A stretch of DNA of 64,000 nt from Phycisphaerales bacterium (lineage in GTDB: Bacteria; Planctomycetota; Phycisphaerae; Phycisphaerales; UBA1924), in assembly GCA_029260515.1 (NCBI GenBank), contig JAJDDC010000095.1, positions 83,579-147,578 on the forward strand. The letters run 5' to 3'. The notes beneath the pieces were generated by a model. The model worked only from the letters and a program-made list of their open reading frames with translations. It had not been told where the DNA came from and ran no database searches. Position numbers and translations under genes: made by a program. Below are positions 37,654-45,860 of this stretch, one piece after another. How positions within the stretch are numbered: the stretch's first letter is position 1; every line of letters starts with the position of its first letter.

Positions 37654-38295
37654 TTATCCGCCGCTCGCGTTGTCGGCGTCCTTGTGTGCTTCGTCGTCCG
37701 CCCCCTCGTCGCGTCGCGGCTGGGGGATCTTCTTGTTGAACCTGTTCATCGCGGCGCCGAGCCCTTCGCCCAGCGCCAGCTCCACCGCGTCCGCCGCCGA
37801 CTTCACCGACCGCGCGACGTCGTCACGCTCCTCGCTCATAAACCGCGAGAGGACCCAGTCGGCCAGGACCATCACGGGCGGGACCGCGCCCACCCCGATC
37901 CGCACCCGCGGGTAGTCCGCCCCGCCCAGCGCCCGGTCCAGGTCCGACAGGCCGTTGTGCCCGCCCGAACCCCCGCGCTCGCGGACGCGGACCTCGCCAA
38001 CCGGCAGGGCGACGTCGTCCACGAGCACGATCATGTCCGTGCCCGGCTCGAGCTTGTAGAACCGGACCGCCTCGCCGACGGCCAGCCCCGAGCGGTTCAT
38101 GTACGTGGTCGGCTTCATCAGCAGGCACTTCTCGCCCGAGATGTGTGCGTCGAGCAGGGCGGCGTGGAACTTGGACCGGGGGACCGCCCCCGCGCCGTGA
38201 CGCCGGGCCAGCTCGTCGAGCGCCATCCACCCGGCGTTGTGCCGGGTGCGCTCGTACTCGAGCCCGGGGTTTCCAAGTCCAACGATCAGCTTCAC
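37654..38295 (-). CDS. pth: Peptidyl-tRNA hydrolase
   Basis: Releases tRNA from drop-off peptidyl-tRNA; 213 residues from ATG 38295. Motifs in order: IVGLGNPGLEYERTRHNAGW (residues 4-23, with the Asn and catalytic His), FNR-like MKPTTYMNRSG (about 60-70, substrate Asn), VLVDDVALPVGEVRVRERGG with the catalytic Asp, and GGHNGLSDL. The C-terminal lid helix region is followed by a charged tail. It lies between L25 and S6 genes, the classical neighbourhood of ctc-pth. Confidence 0.95.
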   Translation of the reverse strand: MKLIVGLGNPGLEYERTRHNAGWMALDELARRHGAGAVPRSKFHAALLDAHISGEKCLLMKPTTYMNRSGLAVGEAVRFYKLEPGTDMIVLVDDVALPVGEVRVRERGGSGGHNGLSDLDRALGGADYPRVRIGVGAVPPVMVLADWVLSRFMSEERDDVARSVKSAADAVELALGEGLGAAMNRFNKKIPQPRRDEGADDEAHKDADNASGG

Positions 38296-38324
38296 GCCGT
38301 TGCCCTCGACACGTCTCGCGCGCC

Positions 38325-38996
38325 TCAGTCCTCCTTCTTCTCGTCCTCGTCCTCGTCGTCCTTCTTCTCGCCGATGACCGCGGGCTCGGCGCCATCGACA
38401 CCGACCTCGACCGCCTCGGCGTCGTCCTCTTCCTCGGCCTTGATGCTGATCTGCGCCACCACCGTGTCCTCGTCGGTCAGCAGCTTCATCGTCTCAAGGG
38501 GCAGGGGCACCTCCGAGGCGTGCAACGCGTCGCCCACGTCCATCCCCGACACGTCCAGCTCGATGAAATCGGGCAGGTTCGAGACCATGACGTTGAGCTC
38601 CAGCTCGCTCGTCGGGTGCATCATGACCGCGCCCGCCTTCTTGAGCCCCTTCGCGTCGCCCACGAAGTGGATGGGCACCGTCACGTCCACGCGGTCGGTC
38701 AGCTCCACCCGCGTGAGGTCCGCGTGGACCACGTTGGTGCCCAGGTGGTCGTACTGCAGGTCCTTGAGCAAGACGTGCTGGGTCGCGTCGCCGCCGTCGA
38801 GCGAGAGGCCGAACACCTTCTCGCCCTTGCGGATGTGGACCAGCGCGTCGCGGGCGTCGAGCGTGATCGAGACCGGGTCCTTGCCCCGCCCGTAGACGAC
38901 CGCGGGCAGGCCGCCGGCCTCGCGGATCCGCTTGCAGTACCGGCTGCCGGTCCGCTCGCGGACCTGGGCGCTCAGGGTTGGTGAGTCTTCGTGCAT
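38325..38996 (-). CDS. rplY: 50S ribosomal protein L25 (Ctc/TL5 type)
   Basis: 5S rRNA-binding protein of the long two-domain TL5/Ctc form, 223 residues from ATG 38996. The N-terminal domain has SRYCKRIREAGGLPAVVYGR (about 18-37). The TL5 C-terminal domain has LKDLQYDHLGTNVVHADLTR and VTVPIHFVGDAKGLKKAG. The tail is Glu/Asp/Lys-rich (DEDEDEKKED). The gene lies between prs and pth, the conserved prs-ctc-pth order. Confidence 0.94.
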   Translation of the reverse strand: MHEDSPTLSAQVRERTGSRYCKRIREAGGLPAVVYGRGKDPVSITLDARDALVHIRKGEKVFGLSLDGGDATQHVLLKDLQYDHLGTNVVHADLTRVELTDRVDVTVPIHFVGDAKGLKKAGAVMMHPTSELELNVMVSNLPDFIELDVSGMDVGDALHASEVPLPLETMKLLTDEDTVVAQISIKAEEEDDAEAVEVGVDGAEPAVIGEKKDDEDEDEKKED

Positions 38997-39057
38997 AATC
39001 CGTATCCTCCGAGCCCCGACGCGTTCGGCGCGGGGCGATTGCTGCGTTCTTCCAAAG

Positions 39058-40041
39058 TCAGCGCTTCATCGCCGCCGTCCGGCGGAACAGGGCGCTGACC
39101 GACTTGTTGTGATGAATCCTCTGGATCGCCTCGCCGATCAGCGGGCCCACGCTCAGCTCCACGAGCTTGCCCCGGATCGGGTCGCACCGCTCGTCGCACG
39201 GGATCGTGTCCGTCACGATCACCTTCTCGATCGGGGCCGCGGCCAGGCGCTGCATCGCCATGCCCACGAGCACGGGGTGCGTCGCCGCGGCGTACACCTT
39301 CGTCGCCCCCTTGTCCATGACCAGCTGCGCCGCCTCGCAGATCGTCCCCGCCGTCGAGATCATGTCGTCGAACATCAGCACCGTCTTGCCCTTGACCGAC
39401 CCGATGATGTTCCCGACGCTGACCTCCGAGCCCGAGATACGCTGCTTGTTGATGATCGCCAGATCACCCCCCAGCAGATTCGCCAGGCCCTCGGCAACCT
39501 TCACGTTCCCCACGTCCGGGCTCACCAGGCATAGATCACCAAGCTCGTCGCGGATCTGCTCGAAGTACTCGAGGAACACCGGCGTCGCGCTCAGGTGGTC
39601 CATCGGCAAGTCGAAGAAGCCCTGGATCTGCGCCGCGTGCAGGTCGATCGCCATCACCCGGTCGGCCCTCGCCGCGGTGATCAGGTTCGCGACCAGCTTG
39701 GCCGTGATCGGCACCCGCCCCTCGTCCTTGCGGTCCTGGCGCCCGTACCCGTAGTAAGGCATCACAATCGTCACGCGGCTGGCGCTGGCCCGGCGCAGAC
39801 AGTCCGTGAAGATCAGCACCTCCATCAGGTTGTCGTTCACCGGCTGGCACGTCGAGATCACGACGAAGCAGTCGCGACCCCGGACGTCTTCTTCCATCTT
39901 GACGAACAGCTCGCCGTCGGGGAACGCGTTGGTCCGCGCGTCGCCCAGGGGGACGTCCATGTGGTCGCAAACTCGCTTGGCCAGGGCCTTGGAGTGGCGC
40001 CCCGCGAAGACCTTAAGCTCGCCCGCCAGGTCGCCGTTCAT
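39058..40041 (-). CDS. prs: Ribose-phosphate pyrophosphokinase (PRPP synthase)
   Basis: Makes PRPP from ribose 5-phosphate and ATP; 327 residues from ATG 40041, overlapping the upstream nucleotidyltransferase stop by four bases (ATGA). Motifs: RHSKALAKRVCDHMDVPLGD at the start, MPYYGYGRQDRKDEGRVPIT (the KxxR-type flexible loop region), MAIDLHAAQIQGFFDLPMDH and the PRPP-binding VLMFDDMISTAGTICEAA. Class I bacterial enzyme of normal length (about 310-330). Confidence 0.96.
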   Translation of the reverse strand: MNGDLAGELKVFAGRHSKALAKRVCDHMDVPLGDARTNAFPDGELFVKMEEDVRGRDCFVVISTCQPVNDNLMEVLIFTDCLRRASASRVTIVMPYYGYGRQDRKDEGRVPITAKLVANLITAARADRVMAIDLHAAQIQGFFDLPMDHLSATPVFLEYFEQIRDELGDLCLVSPDVGNVKVAEGLANLLGGDLAIINKQRISGSEVSVGNIIGSVKGKTVLMFDDMISTAGTICEAAQLVMDKGATKVYAAATHPVLVGMAMQRLAAAPIEKVIVTDTIPCDERCDPIRGKLVELSVGPLIGEAIQRIHHNKSVSALFRRTAAMKR

Positions 40042-40844
40042 CGTGCACCCTCCCTGGTTGCCGCCGACCCCGCGTGACGCGACCGGTAGACCCGATCGAC
40101 CTCCGCCAGCTGCTCGGGCGTGTTCACGCTCAGCACATCCTCGGGCGGGACCGCGTCCACGACCCGCACCGTCCGCCCGCGAGCCTTGAGGATCGACGGC
40201 ACGTCGGTGATGTACACCTCGCCCGAGACCTCGTTCTCCTCGAGCGCATCGACCGCCTCGGCCAGATCCCGCCCGCCGAAGCAGTAGTAGCTCGGGTTGA
40301 CCTCGCGGATCTCCAACTGCCCGGGCGTCGCGTTCTTCTGCTCGACGATCGCGACGAACGCACCGTCGGCTTCGCGGACAATCCGCCCGTACCCGTCCGG
40401 GTCCGCGATCACGCTGGTCGCCAGCGTCGCGGCCGCACCGGCGTTCCGGTGCTCGTCGAGCAGGCGGGACAGAGTCTGGCTCCGGATCAGCGGCCCGTCG
40501 CCCGCGAGCACGAAGACGTCCCGATCGAGGTCATCATCGAGATTGGGCAGCGCCGCGAGGACGGCGTCGCCCGTCCCCCGCTGCCGCTCCTGGAGCGCAA
40601 ACTCCACGCGCCCCCCGAACTCACCCAGCGCCTCCTCGACCAGCTCTCGCTTGTACCCGACAACGACGACGACCTTCTCGCAGCCGGCCTCCAGACACGC
40701 ATCCACGACGGCGCACACCATCGCCCGCCCACCCACCGGGTGGCATACCTTGGGCAGGTCGGACCCCATCCGCGTGCCCTTGCCCGCGGCCAGGATGATC
40801 GCCGCCGGCGCCCCGCGTGTGGTGTTGTGCTGAGAAGACCCCAT
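40038..40844 (-). CDS. UDP-GlcNAc pyrophosphorylase-type nucleotidyltransferase (GlmU N-domain)
   Basis: 268 residues from ATG 40844. The nucleotidyltransferase signature AAIILAAGKGTRMGSDLPKV lies at residues 14-33, with VVVGYKRELVEEAL, LQERQRGTGDAVLAALPNL and FVLAGDGPLIRSQTL, all GlmU-like; GGRDLAEAVDALEENE and GEVYITDVPSILK complete the domain. The left-handed beta-helix acetyltransferase half of GlmU is absent: the chain stops at about residue 268, and prs follows with an ATGA overlap. The gene order glmU-prs-ctc-pth supports a GlmU role, with acetylation then needing another enzyme. Confidence 0.85.
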   Translation of the reverse strand: MGSSQHNTTRGAPAAIILAAGKGTRMGSDLPKVCHPVGGRAMVCAVVDACLEAGCEKVVVVVGYKRELVEEALGEFGGRVEFALQERQRGTGDAVLAALPNLDDDLDRDVFVLAGDGPLIRSQTLSRLLDEHRNAGAAATLATSVIADPDGYGRIVREADGAFVAIVEQKNATPGQLEIREVNPSYYCFGGRDLAEAVDALEENEVSGEVYITDVPSILKARGRTVRVVDAVPPEDVLSVNTPEQLAEVDRVYRSRHAGSAATREGAR

Positions 40845-40909
40845 CGCGATCTCGTACGACGCCCGACCCCGACCCGGTCGCGGCAACAACACCCTCAGAC
40901 CCGGGAAAA

Positions 40910-40980
40910 CTGCCCGGCCAGGACTCGAACCTGGAATGTCTGTACCAAAAACAGAAGTGTTGCCATTACACCACCGGGCA
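40910..40980 (-). tRNA. tRNA-Gln (anticodon TTG)
   Basis: Minus-strand cloverleaf: acceptor TGCCCGG/CCGGGCA, discriminator G, D-arm GTG-TAATGGCAA-CAC, anticodon stem TCTGT/ACAGA with loop TTTTGGT (anticodon TTG), and T-arm CCAGG-TTCGAGT-CCTGG. 71 bases, CCA not encoded. It lies 65 bases upstream of the nucleotidyltransferase gene. Confidence 0.95.
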
Positions 40981-41293
40981 TTCGCGCCTCGTCGAGGCGT
41001 CGGTGGTCGGAGCTGCGTCGCCTTCCCTCCGCTCATGGCTCCCCGTGAGGAGCGGCGCCGTGGACCGATCAGTCGCGGCCCAAGACGCCCGGCGGGCGAC
41101 CCAGTCCGCGGCACATTCGCCCGGGTCGTCCCGGGCTTGGAGCTTGGATCCCCCTGTGCCGCGTCGGTCTGTACGACCGAACTCCGGTGGGACCCCTGAA
41201 CGCGCCTCCGCGAGCCAACCCGTCCCCGGGTCGGGTCACTTCCGTCGCGCTCGGCTCCGCAAGCCGCCAATCGTAGGGACCCCCCGGGTCGGG
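40981..41293. other. Gene-free stretch between tRNA-Gln and the SWIM gene
   Basis: About 310 bases at the end of the SWIM gene and upstream of the minus-strand tRNA-Gln. A hairpin CGCCTC-GTC-GAGGCG lies at 40985-40999. A 15-base direct repeat CCCCGGGTCGGGTCA occurs near 41224 and again near 41282. No T run, RNA gene or coding signal was seen. Confidence 0.4.
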
Positions 41294-42385
41294 TCAATCG
41301 GACCCGGGGCCATCATCCCCGCCCAGGCCGTCGCCCGGGGAGTCCTCTCCGCCAGCCTGGTCGGGCGGCTCGTCGCCGAGCCCCTGCTCCTCGCTCGGCC
41401 CCCGAAGAGCCTCCTCGCCGATCAGCTCGTAGCACGTCGCGAGCAACCCCACCAGCGGGAACCGCCCCTCGGGAAACGGGCTCTGGCCGAGCCGCCGCAG
41501 CAGCACGTACCCGACCTCCGGGGGCGTGATGGGCAGGTCCACGTGCGCCAGCTCGCCGCCCGCCTCCCAGAACCGGTCCACGACCGACTCCAAATCCGGG
41601 CTCGCTTCCTCGATCCCCTCGGGCGGGCGGGCAGAATACAGGTCCGCGGCGTGGTCGCCGCGCCCCGCCAGCGACCGGTGCTCGCGCAGGCGCTGGATCA
41701 ACTCCTCGCCGTCGAGCCCGCGCAGCGAGAAGATCAGCAGCGCGTCCTCGCCCAGACGCTCGGCCAGCAAGGCCGCGACGCACACCGCGTGCTTGCACCA
41801 GGGCTTGTCCTTCTCGCGGCACGTGCACGAGAGCTCGAAGTCGTCAGACTCCGTCGGGAACAGCCGCATCTCCAGGGGCCCGAACAGGTCCTCGATGTTC
41901 GTGGGCAGTTCGCCGGCGAGCAGCTTGGCGGCGTACAGCGCCTGGTCCCCCATCGCGGCGATGATCCGCTCGCGCTGCTCGTCGGCGAACTGCTTGAGCC
42001 CGACAACGGTCTTGTACGGGCGCGACGAGCGCCCCTGCACGCTCCCCTGGGCTCTGCCGTCGGTGAACTCGATCCGCCGGGTCTGCCCCTGGCGGGCGTA
42101 CTCGAGCCCCTCGCGCAGCGCCCCGCCCTCGGCCGCCTGCTCGATCACCCGCAGCACCCGTTGGGCCGCCCAGCTCTCGGGCGCCTCGCCCTCCTTGGTT
42201 TTGAGGCGCACACCCCCACGCACCCGGCGGGGGTGCATCAGGGGCTTGGGGTCACGCCGGAAAGGCTGATGGGGCCCGGTCGGATTCGCCGGGCTCGCCG
42301 GCTTTGCCGGGTCCGCCGGACTCCCCGGGTTCATCGGGTGTGCCGGATTCGTCGGGTTCATTGGGTTCGTCGGGTTCGAGGTCAA
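41294..42385 (-). CDS. SWIM zinc-finger protein with NP-repeat N-terminus
   Basis: Probable nucleic-acid-associated partner of the SNF2 protein encoded just upstream. The start is uncertain. TTG 42385 has GAGGAG seven bases before it, overlapping the helicase stop; GTG 42418 is the alternative. 363 residues from TTG. The N-terminus is a run of NP-x units (NPTNPMNPTNPAHPMNP) encoded by a degenerate 9-base repeat. The SWIM motif is LSCTCREKDKPWCKHAVCV (Cys-x-Cys, Cys-x-His) near residue 190. The end is acidic and Gly/Asp-rich. SWIM plus SNF2 pairs are common in bacteria, often with unknown role. Confidence 0.8.
   Translation of the reverse strand: MTSNPTNPMNPTNPAHPMNPGSPADPAKPASPANPTGPHQPFRRDPKPLMHPRRVRGGVRLKTKEGEAPESWAAQRVLRVIEQAAEGGALREGLEYARQGQTRRIEFTDGRAQGSVQGRSSRPYKTVVGLKQFADEQRERIIAAMGDQALYAAKLLAGELPTNIEDLFGPLEMRLFPTESDDFELSCTCREKDKPWCKHAVCVAALLAERLGEDALLIFSLRGLDGEELIQRLREHRSLAGRGDHAADLYSARPPEGIEEASPDLESVVDRFWEAGGELAHVDLPITPPEVGYVLLRRLGQSPFPEGRFPLVGLLATCYELIGEEALRGPSEEQGLGDEPPDQAGGEDSPGDGLGGDDGPGSD
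42272..42376. repeat. Degenerate 9-base coding minisatellite
   Basis: About twelve copies of a 9-base unit close to GGGTTCGTC (plus strand) encode Asn/Ser/Ala/Asp-Pro-x tripeptides at the start of the SWIM protein. Copies nearest the start codon (42340-42376) are the most alike, and those further in are diverged. Such arrays change length by slippage. Confidence 0.75.
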
Positions 42386-42389
42386 ACGC

Positions 42390-45300
42390 TCACTCCTCGT
42401 CCCCCACCGCGTCGGCACGCAGCGTCAGGATGTCCTTGAGCTGGTCGGAGTCAAGCTCCGTCAGCCATCGTTCGCCCGAGCCGATGATGTTCTCGGCCAG
42501 CTCCATCTTCGACTCGATCATCTCGTCGATCCGCTCCTCGAGCGTCCCCCGCACGACGTACTTGTGCACCTGCACCGTCCGCGTCTGCCCGATCCGGTAC
42601 GCCCGGTCCGTCGCCTGGTTCTCGACCGCGGGATTCCACCACCGGTCGTAGTGGAACACGTGCGTCGCGGCCGTCAGGTTCAGGCCCACACCGCCCGCCT
42701 TCAACGACAGAATCAGCACCGGCGCATCGCTCTCGCCCGACTGGAACTTCTCGACCATGCTCTGGCGCGCGCCCTGGGGCGTGCCGCCGTGCAGGAACAG
42801 GATCTCCCGCCCCAGCTCGTGCCTCAGGATCGACGCGAGCAGGTGCCCCATCTGACGGAACTGCGTGAATACCAGCGCCCGGTCGCCCTCGGACAAGGCT
42901 TCATCGAGCTGCTCGAGCAGGCGGATGCACTTGCCCGAGCGCCTCGGGTCCGCCGGGCGGCGCGACGTGGGCTCGTGGTCCTTGAGCATCTGCGAGGGGT
43001 GGTTGCAGATCTGCTTGAGGCGGATCAGGGCCGCGAGCACCACGCCCCGGCGCTGGATCCCCTCGCTCTGGTCAATGTCCGAGAGCATCCGCTTGACGCA
43101 GCTCTCGTACAGCTGCGCCTGCTCGCTCGTCAGGTGGCAGTATTCCTTGCTCTCGAGCTTCTCGGGCAGGTCGGCGGCCACGTTCGGGTCCGTCTTAACG
43201 CGGCGCAGGATGAACGGCTGGACCAGGGACTTGAGACGATCGCTCTTGGCCTGGTCGTGGTACCGCTCGATCGGCGCCGCGAACTTCTTGCGGAAACTCC
43301 CGATCGTCCCCAGGAACCCGGGGTTCAGGAAGTCCATGATCGACCACAGCTCGCTCAGGCGGTTCTCGACGGGCGTGCCCGTGAGCGCGACGCGCCGGGG
43401 CGCCTCGATCGCGCGCACCGCCTGGGCCTGCTTGGCCGCCGGATTCTTGATGAACTGCGCTTCGTCGAGCACCACACGCCCCCAGCGGATCCGCCCGAGC
43501 GTCTCGCGGTCGCGGTGCGCCAGCGCGTACGTCGTAACGATCACGTCGCTCGCCTCGGCCTCGTCCACCAGCGCGTCGCCCGTCAGCCGCTCCACGCCGT
43601 GGTGCACCAGAACCTTCAATGACGGCGCAAAACGCTTGGACTCGTGCATCCAGTTGCCCACCACCGACATCGGCACCACCAGCAGCGTCGGGTCCACCGC
43701 CTCGCCCGTCCGCTCGCCCTCCTCGCGCTCGAAGAGCAGCAACGCGAGCAGCTGGATCGTCTTGCCCAGGCCCATGTCGTCGGCCAGGCACGCGCCCAGC
43801 CCGAAGCGCTGTAGGAACCAGAGCCAGCTGAACCCCCGCTCCTGGTAGGGGCGGAGCGTGCCGTGGAAACCGACCGGCGTTGTCAAGACCGGCAGCTCCA
43901 CCCGGGCCGTGTCCGACCCGCCCAGCAGGCGCGCCACCCACCCGCTCGCCTCCATCCCGACGACCGGGACTCCCGTCTGCGCCTGGTCGGTCGCGTACGC
44001 CATACGCATCGCGTCCGACAACGCCATCTCGCCCCCGGGGTTCTCGCGGATGAACCGGATCGCGCTCTGCACGTCCTCCGGGCGGATCTCGACCCACTGC
44101 CCCCCGACGCGGACCAACGGGCTCGAGCGGCTGGCGAACCGCTCGAACTCGTGCAGCGTCAGCGTCGTCTCCCCGATCGCGATCTCCCAGTGGTACCCGA
44201 CGAGCGTCGTCAGGCCGACCGACGAGCCCGCAGCCCCGCCAGCGCCGGCCTCCGGCTCCTGGGCGCCAGACTCGATCCGCAGTCGCGCCCCGAGACGCCC
44301 CACCGGCGACTCCCACCACCCGGGCGCCTCGACGCCGAAACCCTGCTCGACGAGCACCGGGCGGATCTCGCGAAGAAACTCGTACGCCTGGTTCGTGCTC
44401 AGATCGATGTCGATGGGCTCGGACTCGCTCAGCGCCGACTCGAGCCGCTTGAACAGCCTGCTCGCCCGACCGAGCTCGCCCAGCAGCAGTTCCTGGGGAG
44501 AGTCGAGCGAGTACCCCTCGATAGTCGCCCGGTCGCGCGAGAGCAGCCACACATCCGCCGCCTCCACCCGCACCCGCGGGTCTTCCTGCGACTGGAGGTA
44601 GAAGCTCACAGACCACCCGACCGCGCCCGACGTGTCCTCCATGTCGGCCGGCAGGTGCTCGTCCAACGGCTCGTTGAGCCTGAAGCCCAGGCGCCACGAC
44701 GAGCTCTGCCCGCGCTCCTCGAGCGCGCCGATCCAGCGTTTGATCCGCCGCGAGGCCTCCGTCCGCTGCGCCAGCGCGATCGGCGCCTCGTCCGACCCGC
44801 CCAGCAGGCCCGTGAGCCACGCGACCTGGGGGTCCGCGTTTGTGTCCTGGCCCTCGATCGTGTCGATCATCTCCTCGCGGAGCAATGTCCGCCGACAGCC
44901 CGCGTCCACCAGCGCGCCCACGAACTCCTCGAGGATCGTCCACGAGTCGTGACGCGTCTCGTCCACGACCGCGCGCACCACCGGGGGCATCGCACGCGCG
45001 AGCGCGTCCGCCCGCCTGGTGCTGTGCTCGTCGCCCATCCACGCCCGCCAGGCGCCGGTGAGCTTGCCCGACCCGTCCTGCCTGGCCATGGGCACGAACC
45101 GCTGACGGACGAGCAGGTGCCTGGCGAAACGCGCGAGCATCGCCAGGTACGAGACCGACGCCCCGCCGATCACGCCCTCGCTGTCACGCGTCGTCTCGTC
45201 GAGACGCTCGAGCGCCGCCGAGGCCGACCCGGGCCCGACCGCGACGCTCGCGACCGCGATGTCGCGGAGCGTGACCTCGTCGGCGTTGAACTCGTGGCTC

Positions 45301-45539
45301 GACCGCCCGATCGCGTGCGCCATCTCGGCGCTGGGCAGGCGCCGCCCGCCCGCCTCGGGCAGGCGCACACGGACCGAGCCCGCCCGCCCCGTGATGCCCA
45401 GCGACGCGAGGGCGTCCTCGAGCTCCGAGACCTCCGCGCCCAGGGGCGAGCCCGCGTCACTCCATCCACGATCGCTCTCGCCCCACAGGTGGAGGAGCCC
45501 GCCGGTCCAGGCGGCGTGCACGATCAACGTCCCTGTCAT
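42390..45539 (-). CDS. SNF2-family DNA-dependent ATPase/helicase
   Basis: 1049 residues from ATG 45539. The N-terminal 450 residues are a poorly conserved SNF2-associated region. The motor follows: Walker A in LADDMGLGKTIQLLALL (about residue 590), VVLDEAQFIKNPAAKQ (DEAQ box), LTGTPVENRLSELWSIMDFL (motif III), then the second RecA domain with ALVFTQFRQMGHLLASILRH, LSLKAGGVGLNLTAATHVFH and RAYRIGQTRTVQVHKYVVRG (motifs V and VI). All motor motifs are intact. It forms an operon with the SWIM protein gene downstream. Likely role in nucleoprotein remodelling or transcription-complex recycling; target unknown. Confidence 0.92.
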   Translation of the reverse strand: MTGTLIVHAAWTGGLLHLWGESDRGWSDAGSPLGAEVSELEDALASLGITGRAGSVRVRLPEAGGRRLPSAEMAHAIGRSSHEFNADEVTLRDIAVASVAVGPGSASAALERLDETTRDSEGVIGGASVSYLAMLARFARHLLVRQRFVPMARQDGSGKLTGAWRAWMGDEHSTRRADALARAMPPVVRAVVDETRHDSWTILEEFVGALVDAGCRRTLLREEMIDTIEGQDTNADPQVAWLTGLLGGSDEAPIALAQRTEASRRIKRWIGALEERGQSSSWRLGFRLNEPLDEHLPADMEDTSGAVGWSVSFYLQSQEDPRVRVEAADVWLLSRDRATIEGYSLDSPQELLLGELGRASRLFKRLESALSESEPIDIDLSTNQAYEFLREIRPVLVEQGFGVEAPGWWESPVGRLGARLRIESGAQEPEAGAGGAAGSSVGLTTLVGYHWEIAIGETTLTLHEFERFASRSSPLVRVGGQWVEIRPEDVQSAIRFIRENPGGEMALSDAMRMAYATDQAQTGVPVVGMEASGWVARLLGGSDTARVELPVLTTPVGFHGTLRPYQERGFSWLWFLQRFGLGACLADDMGLGKTIQLLALLLFEREEGERTGEAVDPTLLVVPMSVVGNWMHESKRFAPSLKVLVHHGVERLTGDALVDEAEASDVIVTTYALAHRDRETLGRIRWGRVVLDEAQFIKNPAAKQAQAVRAIEAPRRVALTGTPVENRLSELWSIMDFLNPGFLGTIGSFRKKFAAPIERYHDQAKSDRLKSLVQPFILRRVKTDPNVAADLPEKLESKEYCHLTSEQAQLYESCVKRMLSDIDQSEGIQRRGVVLAALIRLKQICNHPSQMLKDHEPTSRRPADPRRSGKCIRLLEQLDEALSEGDRALVFTQFRQMGHLLASILRHELGREILFLHGGTPQGARQSMVEKFQSGESDAPVLILSLKAGGVGLNLTAATHVFHYDRWWNPAVENQATDRAYRIGQTRTVQVHKYVVRGTLEERIDEMIESKMELAENIIGSGERWLTELDSDQLKDILTLRADAVGDEE

Positions 45540-45644
45540 CTGCGTCACGTGTGTCCGCCGCCCATTCCGTTGCCGGCCATCGATCGTCTCTGTGCGCACG
45601 CCGACGCGTGTTCGCCCGGCGCATCCCCTCCGGGGGGCGCCGAA

Positions 45645-45717
45645 TAGGGGCGCAGGGACTCGAACCCTGAACCAACGGCTTAAAAGGCCGCTGCTCTACC
45701 AATTGAGCTACGCCCCT
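45645..45717 (-). tRNA. tRNA-Lys (anticodon TTT)
   Basis: Minus-strand cloverleaf of 73 bases: acceptor AGGGGCG/CGCCCCT, discriminator A, D-arm GCTC-AATTGGTA-GAGC, anticodon loop CTTTTAA (anticodon TTT), T-arm CAGGG-TTCGAGT-CCCTG. CCA not encoded. Confidence 0.96.
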
Positions 45718-45860
45718 GGTTGGTCCTGCCCGCTCGGTCCTCGCCCTTCCGCTGTGCCCGAAACCCCGTCCGGGCGTGCCAAGGGGGAAGTGTACGCGTC
45801 CACCCGACGACCCCTCCACAACGCCGATCGTGAGATTGTCCCTGGCATGCACGCACGCGT

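Noticed and set aside
42272..42376. Repeat array read as a CRISPR
   Set aside because: Units are 9 bases, contiguous, with no spacers, and they keep the reading frame of the SWIM gene.
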